Below, piece by piece: positions 9,003-17,611 of a DNA stretch of 64,000 nucleotides. The stretch is from Lachnospiraceae bacterium (GTDB lineage Bacteria; Bacillota; Clostridia; Lachnospirales; Lachnospiraceae): positions 1 to 64,000 of the forward strand of contig JAILPS010000003.1 of the NCBI GenBank assembly GCA_024699325.1, in the 5' to 3' direction. The notes beneath the pieces are model-generated. The model worked only from the letters and a program-made list of their open reading frames with translations, searched no databases and had not been told where the DNA came from. The first letter of the stretch is position 1, and every line of letters begins with the position of its first letter. The translations under genes and the position numbers were made by a program.

Positions 9003-9671
9003 TTATACCTCCTCCATAGGACTATAATAGGTCACTTTGACGACACCCTCGAGATGTTCAAGCCAACCGATGGACTCTCGTGGAAGCTCCTGATCTAATT
9101 CGAGGACCATTACAGCATTGCCGCCACGCCCTGAACGATATAGCTGCATAGTGGCAATATTGACAGATTTATGCTGTAGAAGAGAGGTAACCTCTGCGAC
9201 ATGCCCAGGCTGATCTATATTGTGAACGATGAGAGTAGGATAATCTCCACTAAAATTAGCGCTTAATCCATCTATCTCACATACTGTAATACGTCCTCCT
9301 CCTACGGAGCAGGCTACAACGTCTAGGTGTTTACCACTGATACCTTCTAATGTAATCTTAACGCTGTTAGGGTGTGCATCTCCTAAATCAATCCCCTGAA
9401 AACTGTAGTGGAAATCCTGTTCCTTAGCTATTTCAAAGCTATGTGGGATGTCTGGGTCATCTACTTTCATTCCCATGAGACCCGCCACAAGTGCCTTATC
9501 TGTTCCATGCCCTTTTCCTGTTGCGAGAAATGATCCGTGCAGAAATATATCTGCCCGCGCGATTTTTTCATTTAGCAGTTTTGCACAGACATTGCCGATT
9601 TTTACTGCGCCGGCAGTGTGAGAACTTGATGGTCCAACCATGATTGGACCTATAACATCGAATAAATTCAT
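9003..9671 (-). CDS. sdaAB: L-serine dehydratase, iron-sulfur-dependent, beta subunit
   Basis: 222 residues from the ATG at 9671 (MNLFDVIGPIMVGPSSSHTAG), chosen over the in-frame start at 9689 because AAAGGAG sits seven bases before it. The N-terminal part carries the serine-dehydratase beta motif GPSSSHTAGA. The C-terminal part (about 148-215) is an ACT domain (LIVHNIDQPGHVAEVTSLL), a small-molecule sensing fold. With SdaAA it forms the two-chain enzyme typical of Firmicutes. A good promoter lies at 9784-9812 and a terminator-like hairpin stands between it and the ribosome site, so expression may be attenuated. Confidence 0.95.
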   Translation of the reverse strand: MNLFDVIGPIMVGPSSSHTAGAVKIGNVCAKLLNEKIARADIFLHGSFLATGKGHGTDKALVAGLMGMKVDDPDIPHSFEIAKEQDFHYSFQGIDLGDAHPNSVKITLEGISGKHLDVVACSVGGGRITVCEIDGLSANFSGDYPTLIVHNIDQPGHVAEVTSLLQHKSVNIATMQLYRSGRGGNAVMVLELDQELPRESIGWLEHLEGVVKVTYYSPMEEV

Positions 9672-9689
9672 ACAATAGCTCCTTTGCAC

Positions 9690-9722
9690 AAAAAAGGGAC
9701 CTGCATCGCTGCAAGCCCCTTT
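9690..9722 (-). terminator. Terminator-like hairpin inside the sdaAB leader
   Basis: On the minus strand AAGGGG-CTTGCA (GCGA loop) TGCAGG-T-CCCTT is followed by six T, and five bases after these T begins the sdaAB ribosome site. It lies downstream of the sdaAB promoter and upstream of its only gene, so it can only act as an attenuator, not as an end-of-operon terminator. Confidence 0.6.
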
Positions 9723-9783
9723 GCCAGGTTAAAAATATGCCAGATAACAACTGTGAATCAATGTTTCTTCTTTATAGACTAAG

Positions 9784-9812
9784 TATTTAGCATGTTTTGG
9801 TAGCACTGTCAA
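9784..9812 (-). promoter_or_regulatory. sdaAB promoter
   Basis: On the minus strand TTGACA (9812-9807), 17 bases, TAAATA (9789-9784): near-consensus sigma-A promoter. Predicted transcript has a leader of about 105 bases before sdaAB. Confidence 0.7.
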
Positions 9813-9879
9813 GTCGTGAATGTGGATGAAATATTTAAAATACAATAGCATAAAAATGTAAAATTTGACTTTAAAAATT

Positions 9880-9924
9880 CAGACAACGTGCTAATTGTCT
9901 GACAAAATAGTGATTGTGCACAAT
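9880..9924. promoter_or_regulatory. Paired palindromes between divergent sdaAB and MATE operons
   Basis: The region 9690-10168 has no gene. In its middle lie CAGACAA...TTGTCTG (9880-9901), TTGTCTGACAA (9895-9905) and the perfect 12-base palindrome ATTGTGCACAAT (9913-9924). The TTGT-N(2-3)-ACAA form is typical of GntR-family operators, and a similar site is found before uxuA. The position fits control of either or both divergent promoters. Confidence 0.4.
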
Positions 9925-9991
9925 TTGAAAGTGCGCTTTTGGGCTTTTTTTAAAGGATATGTAAAAGATGGTCCGACAGCGAAAAAAACTG

Positions 9992-10020
9992 TTGACGGAT
10001 AGGGGGTTATCCCTTACAAT
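9992..10020 (+). promoter_or_regulatory. Promoter of the MATE/opp operon
   Basis: TTGACG (9992-9997), 17 bases, TACAAT (10015-10020). It gives a leader of about 140 bases before the first gene at 10169. Confidence 0.7.
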
Positions 10021-10054
10021 GACCGACAACAAATCAAACACAGATACCAAGAGC

Positions 10055-10137
10055 AAGGGCGCTATCAACTGATAGCGCTCTTCTTACACCCCAGAAGACA
10101 AGGGCGTCATCTTACATAGATGGCGTCCTTTTTGTTT
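10055..10137 (+). promoter_or_regulatory. Two tandem hairpins in the MATE/opp operon leader
   Basis: Hairpin 1 (10055-10082) is AAGGGCGCTATC / GATAGCGCTCTT with an AACT loop, 12 pairs. Hairpin 2 (10100-10130) is AAGGGCGTCATCT / AGATGGCGTCCTT with a TACAT loop, 13 pairs, followed by TTTTTGTTTT, so it is a full intrinsic terminator. Both start AAGGGCG. They sit between a good promoter and the ribosome site of a nine-gene operon, so they are candidates for attenuation. No known riboswitch motif was recognised. Confidence 0.6.
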
Positions 10138-10168
10138 TAGGGTTTGGTAGAGGAAAGGAGTTATCTGT

Positions 10169-11572
10169 ATGAGTAGTGAAATATCGACTCCAATGTTTTC
10201 TGGAAAAGATTTGAAAAAATTAATACTCCCCATGGTTATAGAGCAGGTCTTAGCTGTTACGGTTGGTATAGCAGATACCATGATGGTGTCTATGGGAAGT
10301 GCTGGTGACAGCGGCGATGCGGTGGTGTCCGGAATTAGTTTGGTCAATTCCATCAATGTACTGTTGATTATGGTATTTGCAGCCATGGCTTCCGGGGGCT
10401 CCGTAGTAGTTTCCCAGTTGATCGGAACAGGAGATAAGAAGAGGGCATGCAAGGGTGCTAACCAGGAGATGCTTCTATGTGTTCTGCTTTCCACAGTCAT
10501 CATGGTCATCGCATTAGTATTTAACAGACCGCTGTTGAGGTTAATTTTTGGCGCGGTGGAAGAAGAGGTAATGAAGAATGCGATTATTTACTTCTATATA
10601 ACCGCACTAAGCTTCCCATTTCTGGCAACCTACAATGCAGGGGCTTCACTGTTCAGGGTTATGGGAAACTCAAGGATATCGCTAAACGTTTCCATTGTGA
10701 TGAACATAATCAATATCCTGGGAAATGCAGTTTTAGTGCTTGTGTTCCACATGGGAGTAGCTGGTGTCGGAATATCAACGCTGCTCTCCAGAGCGGTTGC
10801 AGCGGTTTATCTTCTGGTGTTAATCCGTAATCCAAACCTTTTAGTCCATATAGATGAAAAACTTAGATTAGGTTTCGAACCTGATCTCATCAAAAAAATC
10901 TTCGCAATCGGCATTCCGATGAGCGTGGAGAATGGAATGTTTCAGGTAGGAAAACTGATTACCCAGCGCTTAATCACCAGCTTTGGAACAGCTTCAATAG
11001 CTGCAAATGCTTTGGCAGCCACCATTGAGATGTTAGCGGACATTCCCGGAGCGGCCATGGGACTGGCACTTGTAACTGTGGTGGGAAGGTGCGTAGGCGC
11101 TGGAGAATTTGGTCAGGCAAAGCACTACACAGGAAAGCTGTTGAAAATATGTTATGTCTTCATGATTATGCTAAATGCTTTCCTGTTCCTGATAGCAGGA
11201 ATATTGGCAAAACTCTATCACTTAAGTCCTGAAGCTACAGTGATAGCTATTCAGCTAATAAGATATCACTCAATATGCGCCATGTTAATTTGGCCGTTAG
11301 CATTTACGATTTCCAGTGCCTTAAAGGCATCAGGAGATGCTCAGTTTACCATGTGGACCAGCATTGGAAGCATGTGGATCTTCCGAATTGGTTTTGCATA
11401 TATTTTAGGAAAGTATGTTGGACTTGGAGTTCTTGGTGTATGGATCGCGATGACCATTGACTGGCTGGTAAGAGGTCTCTTCAATATCACCAGATTTCTC
11501 AGTGGCAAATGGCAGGAGAAGGCGCTGGTTCGCGTAAGTCCGACTGCTAAAGCAAAGGAGGTAACAGCATGA
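10169..11572 (+). CDS. MATE family efflux transporter
   Basis: 467 residues with about 12 hydrophobic helices in two similar halves, the MATE layout. The first half opens with a charged segment then LILPMVIEQVLAVTVGIADTMMVS, typical of the family. MATE proteins are cation-driven antiporters that expel organic cations or other metabolites. ATG follows AAAGGAG. It is the first gene of the long operon and overlaps the next gene by four bases (ATGA). The context suggests it exports a product or a toxic analogue of the compound handled by the downstream enzymes and Opp importer; that link is inference. Confidence 0.9.
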   Translation: MSSEISTPMFSGKDLKKLILPMVIEQVLAVTVGIADTMMVSMGSAGDSGDAVVSGISLVNSINVLLIMVFAAMASGGSVVVSQLIGTGDKKRACKGANQEMLLCVLLSTVIMVIALVFNRPLLRLIFGAVEEEVMKNAIIYFYITALSFPFLATYNAGASLFRVMGNSRISLNVSIVMNIINILGNAVLVLVFHMGVAGVGISTLLSRAVAAVYLLVLIRNPNLLVHIDEKLRLGFEPDLIKKIFAIGIPMSVENGMFQVGKLITQRLITSFGTASIAANALAATIEMLADIPGAAMGLALVTVVGRCVGAGEFGQAKHYTGKLLKICYVFMIMLNAFLFLIAGILAKLYHLSPEATVIAIQLIRYHSICAMLIWPLAFTISSALKASGDAQFTMWTSIGSMWIFRIGFAYILGKYVGLGVLGVWIAMTIDWLVRGLFNITRFLSGKWQEKALVRVSPTAKAKEVTA

Positions 11573-12582
11573 AAATCGGAGTTGTAGGTGGCGGTTCCAT
11601 GGGTGATGTCTATGGACCAAAATACGGGGCAGAATTCTTCCAAAATCTCTGGAAGGAATCTTTGCTGGACCATCTTTCTACTGAGGATGAAGTGGTATGG
11701 CTGGAGTATTCACAGATGCGGGATTTTGATCAGGCGGCGGGAGACTTTGATGCCATCATCGGAGCATGGATTGTGGATAACATGCTGAGCGAGGAGTTGT
11801 TGGAGAAACATCCACATTTACATTATGTTTCAACACTGGCCCACGGCTTTGGATATATTGACCCAGAGGTTGTCCGTAAGCACAATCTGACTGTGACAAA
11901 CACAGTGTATGGAGATGTCACAATTGCCCAATATGCATTTGCACTGTTGATGGATATATGTCATGACGTACACGCCAACGATGTCTATTATCGCAGGGAG
12001 AAATGGTTGCCGCAAAACCATGGAAAGCGAATGCTGGTTAAGACCAGGCAGATTGAATTATATGAAAAAACCTTTGGAATTGTCGGCCTTGGAAATATAG
12101 GCTATTGCGCAGCAAAGATTGCACAGGGATTTGGTATGAAGGTTATCGCATACAGCCGACACAAAAAGGAAGGCGAAAAATACGACTTTATTGAACAGGT
12201 TAGCTTCGATGAATTGCTGGAACGCAGTGATGTTATCTCTATTCATTGTCCTTTGACAGAAAGCACCAGACATCTCTTAGACGCAGATGCATTTAAGAAG
12301 ATGAAGGATGACGTTATCATAATCAACACCGCCAGAGGCGCTATTATCGATGAAGAGGTTCTGATAGAGAATCTTGAAAACGGTAAGGTGTATGCAGCTG
12401 GATTAGATGTTCTAACCGGCGAGCCATTAACGGAGCCGGCCAAGATTATGAAATGTTCAAATACGCGCTTGACGGAGCATATTGCATGGGCACCTGTAGA
12501 AAGCAGAATTCGCAGCATTCGCATTGGATGTGAGAACTTCTTAAACTGGAGAGCAGGTCATCCAACCAGCGTGGTGGTTTAG
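11569..12582 (+). CDS. D-isomer-specific 2-hydroxyacid dehydrogenase
   Basis: 337 residues. It reduces a 2-keto acid to a D-2-hydroxy acid with NAD(P)H, or the reverse. The nucleotide-binding motif GIVGLGNIG is near residue 170. The catalytic Arg is in NTARGAIIDE near 254 and the catalytic His in TEHIAW near 302, with the acidic residue between them. The N-terminal substrate domain (YVSTLAHGFGYID) is divergent, so it is not plainly SerA, LdhA or glycerate dehydrogenase. It overlaps the MATE gene by four bases with GGAGG in place, and is followed by an aminotransferase: together they could interconvert amino acid, keto acid and hydroxy acid. Confidence 0.88.
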   Translation: MKIGVVGGGSMGDVYGPKYGAEFFQNLWKESLLDHLSTEDEVVWLEYSQMRDFDQAAGDFDAIIGAWIVDNMLSEELLEKHPHLHYVSTLAHGFGYIDPEVVRKHNLTVTNTVYGDVTIAQYAFALLMDICHDVHANDVYYRREKWLPQNHGKRMLVKTRQIELYEKTFGIVGLGNIGYCAAKIAQGFGMKVIAYSRHKKEGEKYDFIEQVSFDELLERSDVISIHCPLTESTRHLLDADAFKKMKDDVIIINTARGAIIDEEVLIENLENGKVYAAGLDVLTGEPLTEPAKIMKCSNTRLTEHIAWAPVESRIRSIRIGCENFLNWRAGHPTSVVV

Positions 12583-12641
12583 TAAGTCCGGGGTATAAAC
12601 CCGGGAATTATAATAATTAAAGATATTAGGAGGAGTCAGTT

Positions 12642-13760
12642 ATGGAAGAGAAGATGGTAAAGAGTTTATTATGTACAAACTTACGAGAGAAGCCTGAAAC
12701 CAAGCGTACCAGCAGAAAGCTGGGTAATATCGATTTTAGCAAGTTAATTCATATGGGCTTAAATGAGAATGAATTTGGCATGTCTGCGAAGGCTGTGGAA
12801 GCCATGAATTCTGTAGCTGCAGCTGGCAACTACTATGGTGATTGGACACAGAAGGATTTTAAGGGCGCTATTGCAGAAAGATTTGGTGTGGATACATCTT
12901 TTATTGTGACAGGTTGTGGCTCAAGTGCTTTAACAGATGCCCTTGGAACAGCATTTTTGGAAAAGGGAGATGAAGTTGTTTTGTGTATGCCTACATTCCC
13001 GGCGATTATTGATACGGCACAGACTAATGGTGCGACCCCGGTTATTGTCCCAACCACCGAGGAACTTAAGCTTGATATGGATGGGATGCTCGCTAAGATC
13101 AACGAACACACCAAGATGGTGTACATATGTAACCCAAATAACCCAACAGGAACGTACATAGGATACAAGAAGCTTAGAGAATTCGCTGAGAAGTGTCCTG
13201 ACCATGTAATCCAGGTGTACGACGAGGCTTATATAGAATTTTCTAAGTCTGCAGATTGTCTGGAAATGGTTGAAACCATGAAGGAGCTTAAGGATAAGCC
13301 TATTGTCATTCTTAAGACGATGTCTAAGTGTTTTGGCATGGCCGGCGTGAGAGCAGGTTACATATTGGCACAGCCTGAGATAGTTGCAGAGCTTGCAAAG
13401 TGCGGAACACAGTTTGCGCTAAACAAGATGGCTCAGGTTGGAGCAGCTGCAGCTATCAGGGATACTGAACATCTCGCAAAGGTTAAGGAGTTAAATGCAG
13501 CTTCTAGAGAATATCTTGAGACAGAGCTCGCCAAGCTTGGATGTAAGGTATATCCTTCTGAGACAAACTTTATTTTCTTTGATCCTCATGTGGATCCATC
13601 AGAGGTTTTCATGAAGATGATGGAGAGAGGAATATTTATGAGCGCTCAGGCCGGGGCAAACCGTGTATCCACAAGCACCATGGAAAACTGCAAGCTGTTT
13701 ATCAAGAACATTACCGAAATCATTGCTGAGCTTAAGAAGTCTGAAAGCGTTAGCGCTTAG
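12642..13760 (+). CDS. PLP-dependent aminotransferase, class I/II, HisC-like
   Basis: 372 residues, fold-type I. Visible marks: substrate/PLP segments GCGSSALTDALG, NPNNPTGTYIG, YDEAYIEFS, the PLP lysine in MSKCFGMAGVRAGY near 229, and the phosphate-binding Arg in the same segment. The closest layout is histidinol-phosphate aminotransferase, but there are no his genes nearby. Neighbours are a 2-hydroxyacid dehydrogenase and an Opp importer, so a catabolic or modifying role on an imported amino acid or short peptide seems more likely than histidine synthesis. AGGAGG precedes the ATG. The substrate is unknown. Confidence 0.82.
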   Translation: MEEKMVKSLLCTNLREKPETKRTSRKLGNIDFSKLIHMGLNENEFGMSAKAVEAMNSVAAAGNYYGDWTQKDFKGAIAERFGVDTSFIVTGCGSSALTDALGTAFLEKGDEVVLCMPTFPAIIDTAQTNGATPVIVPTTEELKLDMDGMLAKINEHTKMVYICNPNNPTGTYIGYKKLREFAEKCPDHVIQVYDEAYIEFSKSADCLEMVETMKELKDKPIVILKTMSKCFGMAGVRAGYILAQPEIVAELAKCGTQFALNKMAQVGAAAAIRDTEHLAKVKELNAASREYLETELAKLGCKVYPSETNFIFFDPHVDPSEVFMKMMERGIFMSAQAGANRVSTSTMENCKLFIKNITEIIAELKKSESVSA

Positions 13761-13799
13761 GAACAGGCACATAGAAAATTATAGAAAGGGGTGCTTGGG

Positions 13800-14540
13800 A
13801 TGGAAGATACAAAGATTGCGGAGGTTCTAAAAACTAACCATGTAGAGGAACATCCATTTGTAATTACTATCGCCAGAGGCTTTGGCTCTGGGGGAAAAGA
13901 GCTGGGAATGAGACTGGCAGAAGAACTTGGAATCGCCTGCTACGAAAATCGAATTCTAGCTCTCGCATCCAAGATTACCGGCAAAGAGACGGCCGAACTT
14001 ATCGAGATTGATGAAAAACTTCGTCAAGGTATAATGAACAGCATTTTGCGAAAGATGCCAGGGCACAGGGAACCTAATCCTGTGGAGAAAAAGTTCGAGT
14101 CTGACGAGGAAATCTTCGAGACACAGTGCAATATTATTAAGTATTTGGCGAGGACTGAATCCTGTATCATTATTGGAAAATGTGCAGATTATGTGCTGAA
14201 GGATTTTGATAATGTGGTGGCGCTATATGTTGAGGCTCCCAGGCCTTATTGCAGAAGTCGAATAATGAGTCGAATGCATGTCAGCGCAGATGAGGCTGAT
14301 ACATTAATCGAGAAGACCGATAAGTACCGAGCTGATTATTACAAGTATTATACAGGCGGTAATTATTGGACTAATCCCGTGAATTACGACATGACTTTGA
14401 ATATGGACCGTGTTGGAGAGGACCGGGCCATAGCTATGATTAAAAATTATCTTATTCTGCGATTTGGCAGTGAAGTGTTGGAGGAAGCGGCTAAGAATAA
14501 GCAAAGCCTCTATACCACAGCAGGCGCAACTCTGGAATAA
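13800..14540 (+). CDS. Cytidylate-kinase-like family protein
   Basis: 246 residues from the ATG at 13800, with AAAGGGG about eight bases upstream; a GTG at 13791 overlaps that site and is rejected. The N-terminal part has ITIARGFGSGGKELGMRLAEELG, a P-loop of the form GxGSGGKxxG used by the cytidylate-kinase-like family, and the LID-like ERIMSR/SRMHVSADEA region follows. The family phosphorylates nucleotides or small molecules, but members outside cmk are poorly known. Here it lies between an aminotransferase and an ABC importer, which suggests action on the pathway intermediate rather than on CMP. That is inference. Confidence 0.72.
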   Translation: MEDTKIAEVLKTNHVEEHPFVITIARGFGSGGKELGMRLAEELGIACYENRILALASKITGKETAELIEIDEKLRQGIMNSILRKMPGHREPNPVEKKFESDEEIFETQCNIIKYLARTESCIIIGKCADYVLKDFDNVVALYVEAPRPYCRSRIMSRMHVSADEADTLIEKTDKYRADYYKYYTGGNYWTNPVNYDMTLNMDRVGEDRAIAMIKNYLILRFGSEVLEEAAKNKQSLYTTAGATLE

Positions 14541-14563
14541 GAGCAGAAAAGGAGGGATGGAGC

Positions 14564-15499
14564 ATGCTTAAATATTGCTTAAAGCGAATTGGCATGGCGG
14601 CAATTACGACATTGATTATAATCATAATCCTGTTCTTTTTGCTGCAGTTAATGCCAGGTTCTCCATTTAATAACGAGCGTTTAACCCCCGATCAGATTGC
14701 AGTATTAAATACAAAGTACGGTTTGGACAAACCGCTTCCTCTGCAGATTGTGATTTACATAAAAAACATGATTACCGGTGATTTTGGTGTGTCATATAAC
14801 ATCCAGCAAAACTATCCGGTTGCGAATTTGCTGGCAACCAAGTTCCCGACCACAATCAGGCTGGGATTGCAGGCATTTGTTGTGGGAATCATATTTGGAT
14901 TAATTCTTGGAATTATTGCAGCGCTACACCATAATGGACCGCTAGATACAGGAACAACTATATTTGCCATGCTGGGCTCAAGTGTTCCCTCCCACGTATT
15001 AGCGCTGGGACTGGTATTTTTTCTGGCATACAAATGTGGCTGGTTCCCGCTGACATACAGCTCCGCTCAGCCGGTTTTGTCATCTATTCTTCCAACCATT
15101 GCATTATCCATAGGACCTATGGCAATGACTGCCAGGTACACTCGTAATGAAATGATTGAGGTGATGGATTCAGAATATATAACTCTGGCTGAAACCAAGG
15201 GTGTCAGAAGGTTCAGGGTGGTTGTTGTACATGGCCTTAAGAATGCTTTGATACCGCTAATCACAACCCTGGGACCTATGTTGATGGGCCTGATGACCGG
15301 TTCGACTGTATGCGAGCAGATATTCGCTATTCCGGGTATCGGTTCACTCTTTATTACAGCAATTCAGGCAAATGATTATAACGTGGTGATCACACTGGCT
15401 TTCATATTCAGCATGATGTATATTGTGACACTTCTGGTTATTGATCTGCTGTATGGAGTAATTGATCCACGAATTAGATTAGCAGGAGGTAAAAAGTGA
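14564..15499 (+). CDS. oppB: Oligopeptide/dipeptide ABC transporter permease B
   Basis: 311 residues, six membrane helices. It has the N-terminal Opp/Dpp B signature (QLMPGSPF, then GLDKPLPLQ...YIKNMITGDFGVSY) and the ATPase-contacting loop AETKGVRRFRVVVVHGLKNALIP. It forms the membrane channel with the next gene. AGGAGGG precedes the ATG. Its stop codon shares a base with the oppC start (TGATG). The exact peptide cannot be told; dipeptide, nickel and opine importers share the fold, so the Opp name is used loosely. Confidence 0.9.
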   Translation: MLKYCLKRIGMAAITTLIIIIILFFLLQLMPGSPFNNERLTPDQIAVLNTKYGLDKPLPLQIVIYIKNMITGDFGVSYNIQQNYPVANLLATKFPTTIRLGLQAFVVGIIFGLILGIIAALHHNGPLDTGTTIFAMLGSSVPSHVLALGLVFFLAYKCGWFPLTYSSAQPVLSSILPTIALSIGPMAMTARYTRNEMIEVMDSEYITLAETKGVRRFRVVVVHGLKNALIPLITTLGPMLMGLMTGSTVCEQIFAIPGIGSLFITAIQANDYNVVITLAFIFSMMYIVTLLVIDLLYGVIDPRIRLAGGKK

Positions 15500-16491
15500 T
15501 GGCAAGTTTAGGTAGATATTCATTTGCAAATCAGGATGGTATTTATCGCGACGATGTATATGCCGGAAATCCCTCCTGGAAAGAGACAATAATTATCTTT
15601 AGCAAGAATAGAGGTGCAGTATTCGGTCTGTTGTTTGTAATATTCATGGTGGTTTTAGCCATCTGGGGACCGAATTTTAATTCCTACACATATGATGAGA
15701 TTCAGATGACAAGGACGAACATGCCCCCGAGAATTCCAGGGTTAGAGAAGCTTGGGATTTTTGATGGAACATTAAATGGCGCTAACATGTATGAACTGAA
15801 GGGGGCGACTGAGGAGTATTACTGGTTTGGTACAGATGCTCTGGGAAGAGATCTTTTTACAAGGTTTTGTCAGGGTACACGTATATCCTTAATCGTAGCG
15901 GTTATATCCGCGCTGCTTTCCTTAGTGATTGGCGTCTCATATGGCCTGGTATGTGGATACTACGGCGGCAAGCTTGATTTATTAATGATGAGAATTATTG
16001 AAATCATCAATGGTATTCCATCCTTAGTAATTGTTTCTCTGCTGGTGGTAATTCTAAAGCCGGGGCTTACCGCCATCATCGTGGCCATGGCCATCAACGG
16101 ATGGACAGGCATGGCTCGTCTGGTTAGAGCTAATACCCTGAGACTAAAGCAGCAGGAACATATTATGGCATCTAAAACACTTGGAAGCAGCGTTCCTTCA
16201 ATACTGTTTCGCGAGATTTTTCCAAATCTCCTGAGCTCTGTAATAGTTATGGCGATGATGGAAGTCCCAGGAGCCATATTTATGGAATCCTTCCTGTCAT
16301 TTGTGGGTCTTGGCATTCCTAATCCACAGGCTTCTTTGGGCAGTTTGATCAGTGATGGCTATAATCACATGTTGATGTATTCCTTCCAGCTTGCTATTCC
16401 GGCAGTATTTTTCGCAATTCTGATGATCAGCTTGAACCTGTGTGGTGATGGTCTTCGAGATGCTTTAGATCCAAAGCAGCGCAGAAGCTAA
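15499..16491 (+). CDS. oppC: Oligopeptide/dipeptide ABC transporter permease C
   Basis: 330 residues from the ATG at 15499 with AGGAGGT eight bases before it; the GTG one codon earlier is rejected. The N-terminal cytoplasmic segment and first helix (NRGAVFGLLFVIFMVVLAIW) are followed by the family motif WFGTDALGRDLFTRFCQGTRISL and the ATPase-contact loop ASKTLGSSVPSILFREIFPNL. It pairs with OppB to form the permease. The insert of about 50 residues before the GTDALGRD motif is normal for this family. Confidence 0.9.
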   Translation: MASLGRYSFANQDGIYRDDVYAGNPSWKETIIIFSKNRGAVFGLLFVIFMVVLAIWGPNFNSYTYDEIQMTRTNMPPRIPGLEKLGIFDGTLNGANMYELKGATEEYYWFGTDALGRDLFTRFCQGTRISLIVAVISALLSLVIGVSYGLVCGYYGGKLDLLMMRIIEIINGIPSLVIVSLLVVILKPGLTAIIVAMAINGWTGMARLVRANTLRLKQQEHIMASKTLGSSVPSILFREIFPNLLSSVIVMAMMEVPGAIFMESFLSFVGLGIPNPQASLGSLISDGYNHMLMYSFQLAIPAVFFAILMISLNLCGDGLRDALDPKQRRS

Positions 16492-16504
16492 AGGAGGTGT
16501 GCTT

Positions 16505-17611
16505 ATGAGTCAGAAAGTTAACAATTTATCCCAAGTAGAGTGGTCCAAAGATGATGTGGTACTAGATGTGAGGGATGTACATATTTCTTTTACTACAAGC
16601 GCAGGTACATTAAATGCAATTCGAGGTGTTAATTTTACATTGCACAAGGGCGAAACAGTAGCCATAGTTGGAGAATCAGGCTCCGGCAAATCTGTGACAG
16701 TTAAAAGTGTTATGGGAATTCGCAGTTCCAATCAGAGAATTAACCACGGTGAAATTCTTTATACATACGAGGAAAATGGCGAGAAGAAAACCGTTGACTT
16801 GTTAAAGTTTTCAAAGCGTGAAATGATTGCCAATTACAATGGTAAACACATTGCCATGGTTTTTCAGGATCCCATGACCGCATTAAATCCTCTGCTTACG
16901 ATTGGGGCACAGGTTATTGAGGGCATGATGTTGCACCTTAACATGAGCAAAGAAGAGGCGTGGAAGAAGGGAGAGGAGCTTCTGGCAGAAGTTGGTATTC
17001 CAAATCCAGCGCTTACGATGAAGAATTATCCTCATCAGCTGTCAGGCGGTATGAGACAGCGTATAGTTATCGCGATTGCCATTGCATGCAATCCTGATAT
17101 TTTAATTTGCGATGAGCCGACCACTGCTCTTGATGTGACGATACAGGCGAGAATTCTGGATCTTATCAAGAAGATCCAGAAGGATAGAAATATTTCGGTA
17201 ATCTATATCACACATGACTTAGGTGTGGTTGCCAAGGTTGCTGATTATGTCTGTGTAATGTATGCCGGCAAGATTGTGGAGAGGGGAACTGCATACGAAA
17301 TGTATTATGAACCCCGTCATCCCTACACCTGGGGACTTCTGCTTGCCATGCCGGACCTGAACACAACAGATGCGCGTTTATATGCTATTCCAGGAACGCC
17401 TCCAAATCTGTTGCGCAAAATAGTCGGCGACGCATTTGCACCAAGAAACCGATATGCTTTGAATATTGATTATGAGGAGGAACCGCCGGTTTATGAGCTG
17501 AGCAAAACTCACATGGTAAGTTCGTGGCTGGAGCATAAAGATGCGCCAGAGGTAGAGATGCCGATGGAGCTGCAAAAGCGCATTGACCGAATGAAGAAGG
17601 AGGTGGGGTAA
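16505..17611 (+). CDS. oppD: Oligopeptide/dipeptide ABC transporter ATPase D
   Basis: 368 residues from the ATG at 16505, five bases after AAGGAGGTG; a GTG at 16499 lies inside the ribosome site. Walker A GESGSGKS near 56, signature LSGGMRQR near 178, Walker B ILICDEPTTALD, H-loop THDLG. The C-terminal oligopeptide/dipeptide extension (AIPGTPPNL) is present, although the cysteines that bind an iron-sulfur cluster in some OppD proteins are not seen. It powers import together with OppF. Confidence 0.92.
   Translation: MSQKVNNLSQVEWSKDDVVLDVRDVHISFTTSAGTLNAIRGVNFTLHKGETVAIVGESGSGKSVTVKSVMGIRSSNQRINHGEILYTYEENGEKKTVDLLKFSKREMIANYNGKHIAMVFQDPMTALNPLLTIGAQVIEGMMLHLNMSKEEAWKKGEELLAEVGIPNPALTMKNYPHQLSGGMRQRIVIAIAIACNPDILICDEPTTALDVTIQARILDLIKKIQKDRNISVIYITHDLGVVAKVADYVCVMYAGKIVERGTAYEMYYEPRHPYTWGLLLAMPDLNTTDARLYAIPGTPPNLLRKIVGDAFAPRNRYALNIDYEEEPPVYELSKTHMVSSWLEHKDAPEVEMPMELQKRIDRMKKEVG

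Noticed and set aside
10055-10137. Guanidine-II (mini-ykkC) riboswitch before the MATE gene
   Set aside because: The two-hairpin layout and the transporter context fit, but the loops AACT and TACAT lack the ACGR motif.
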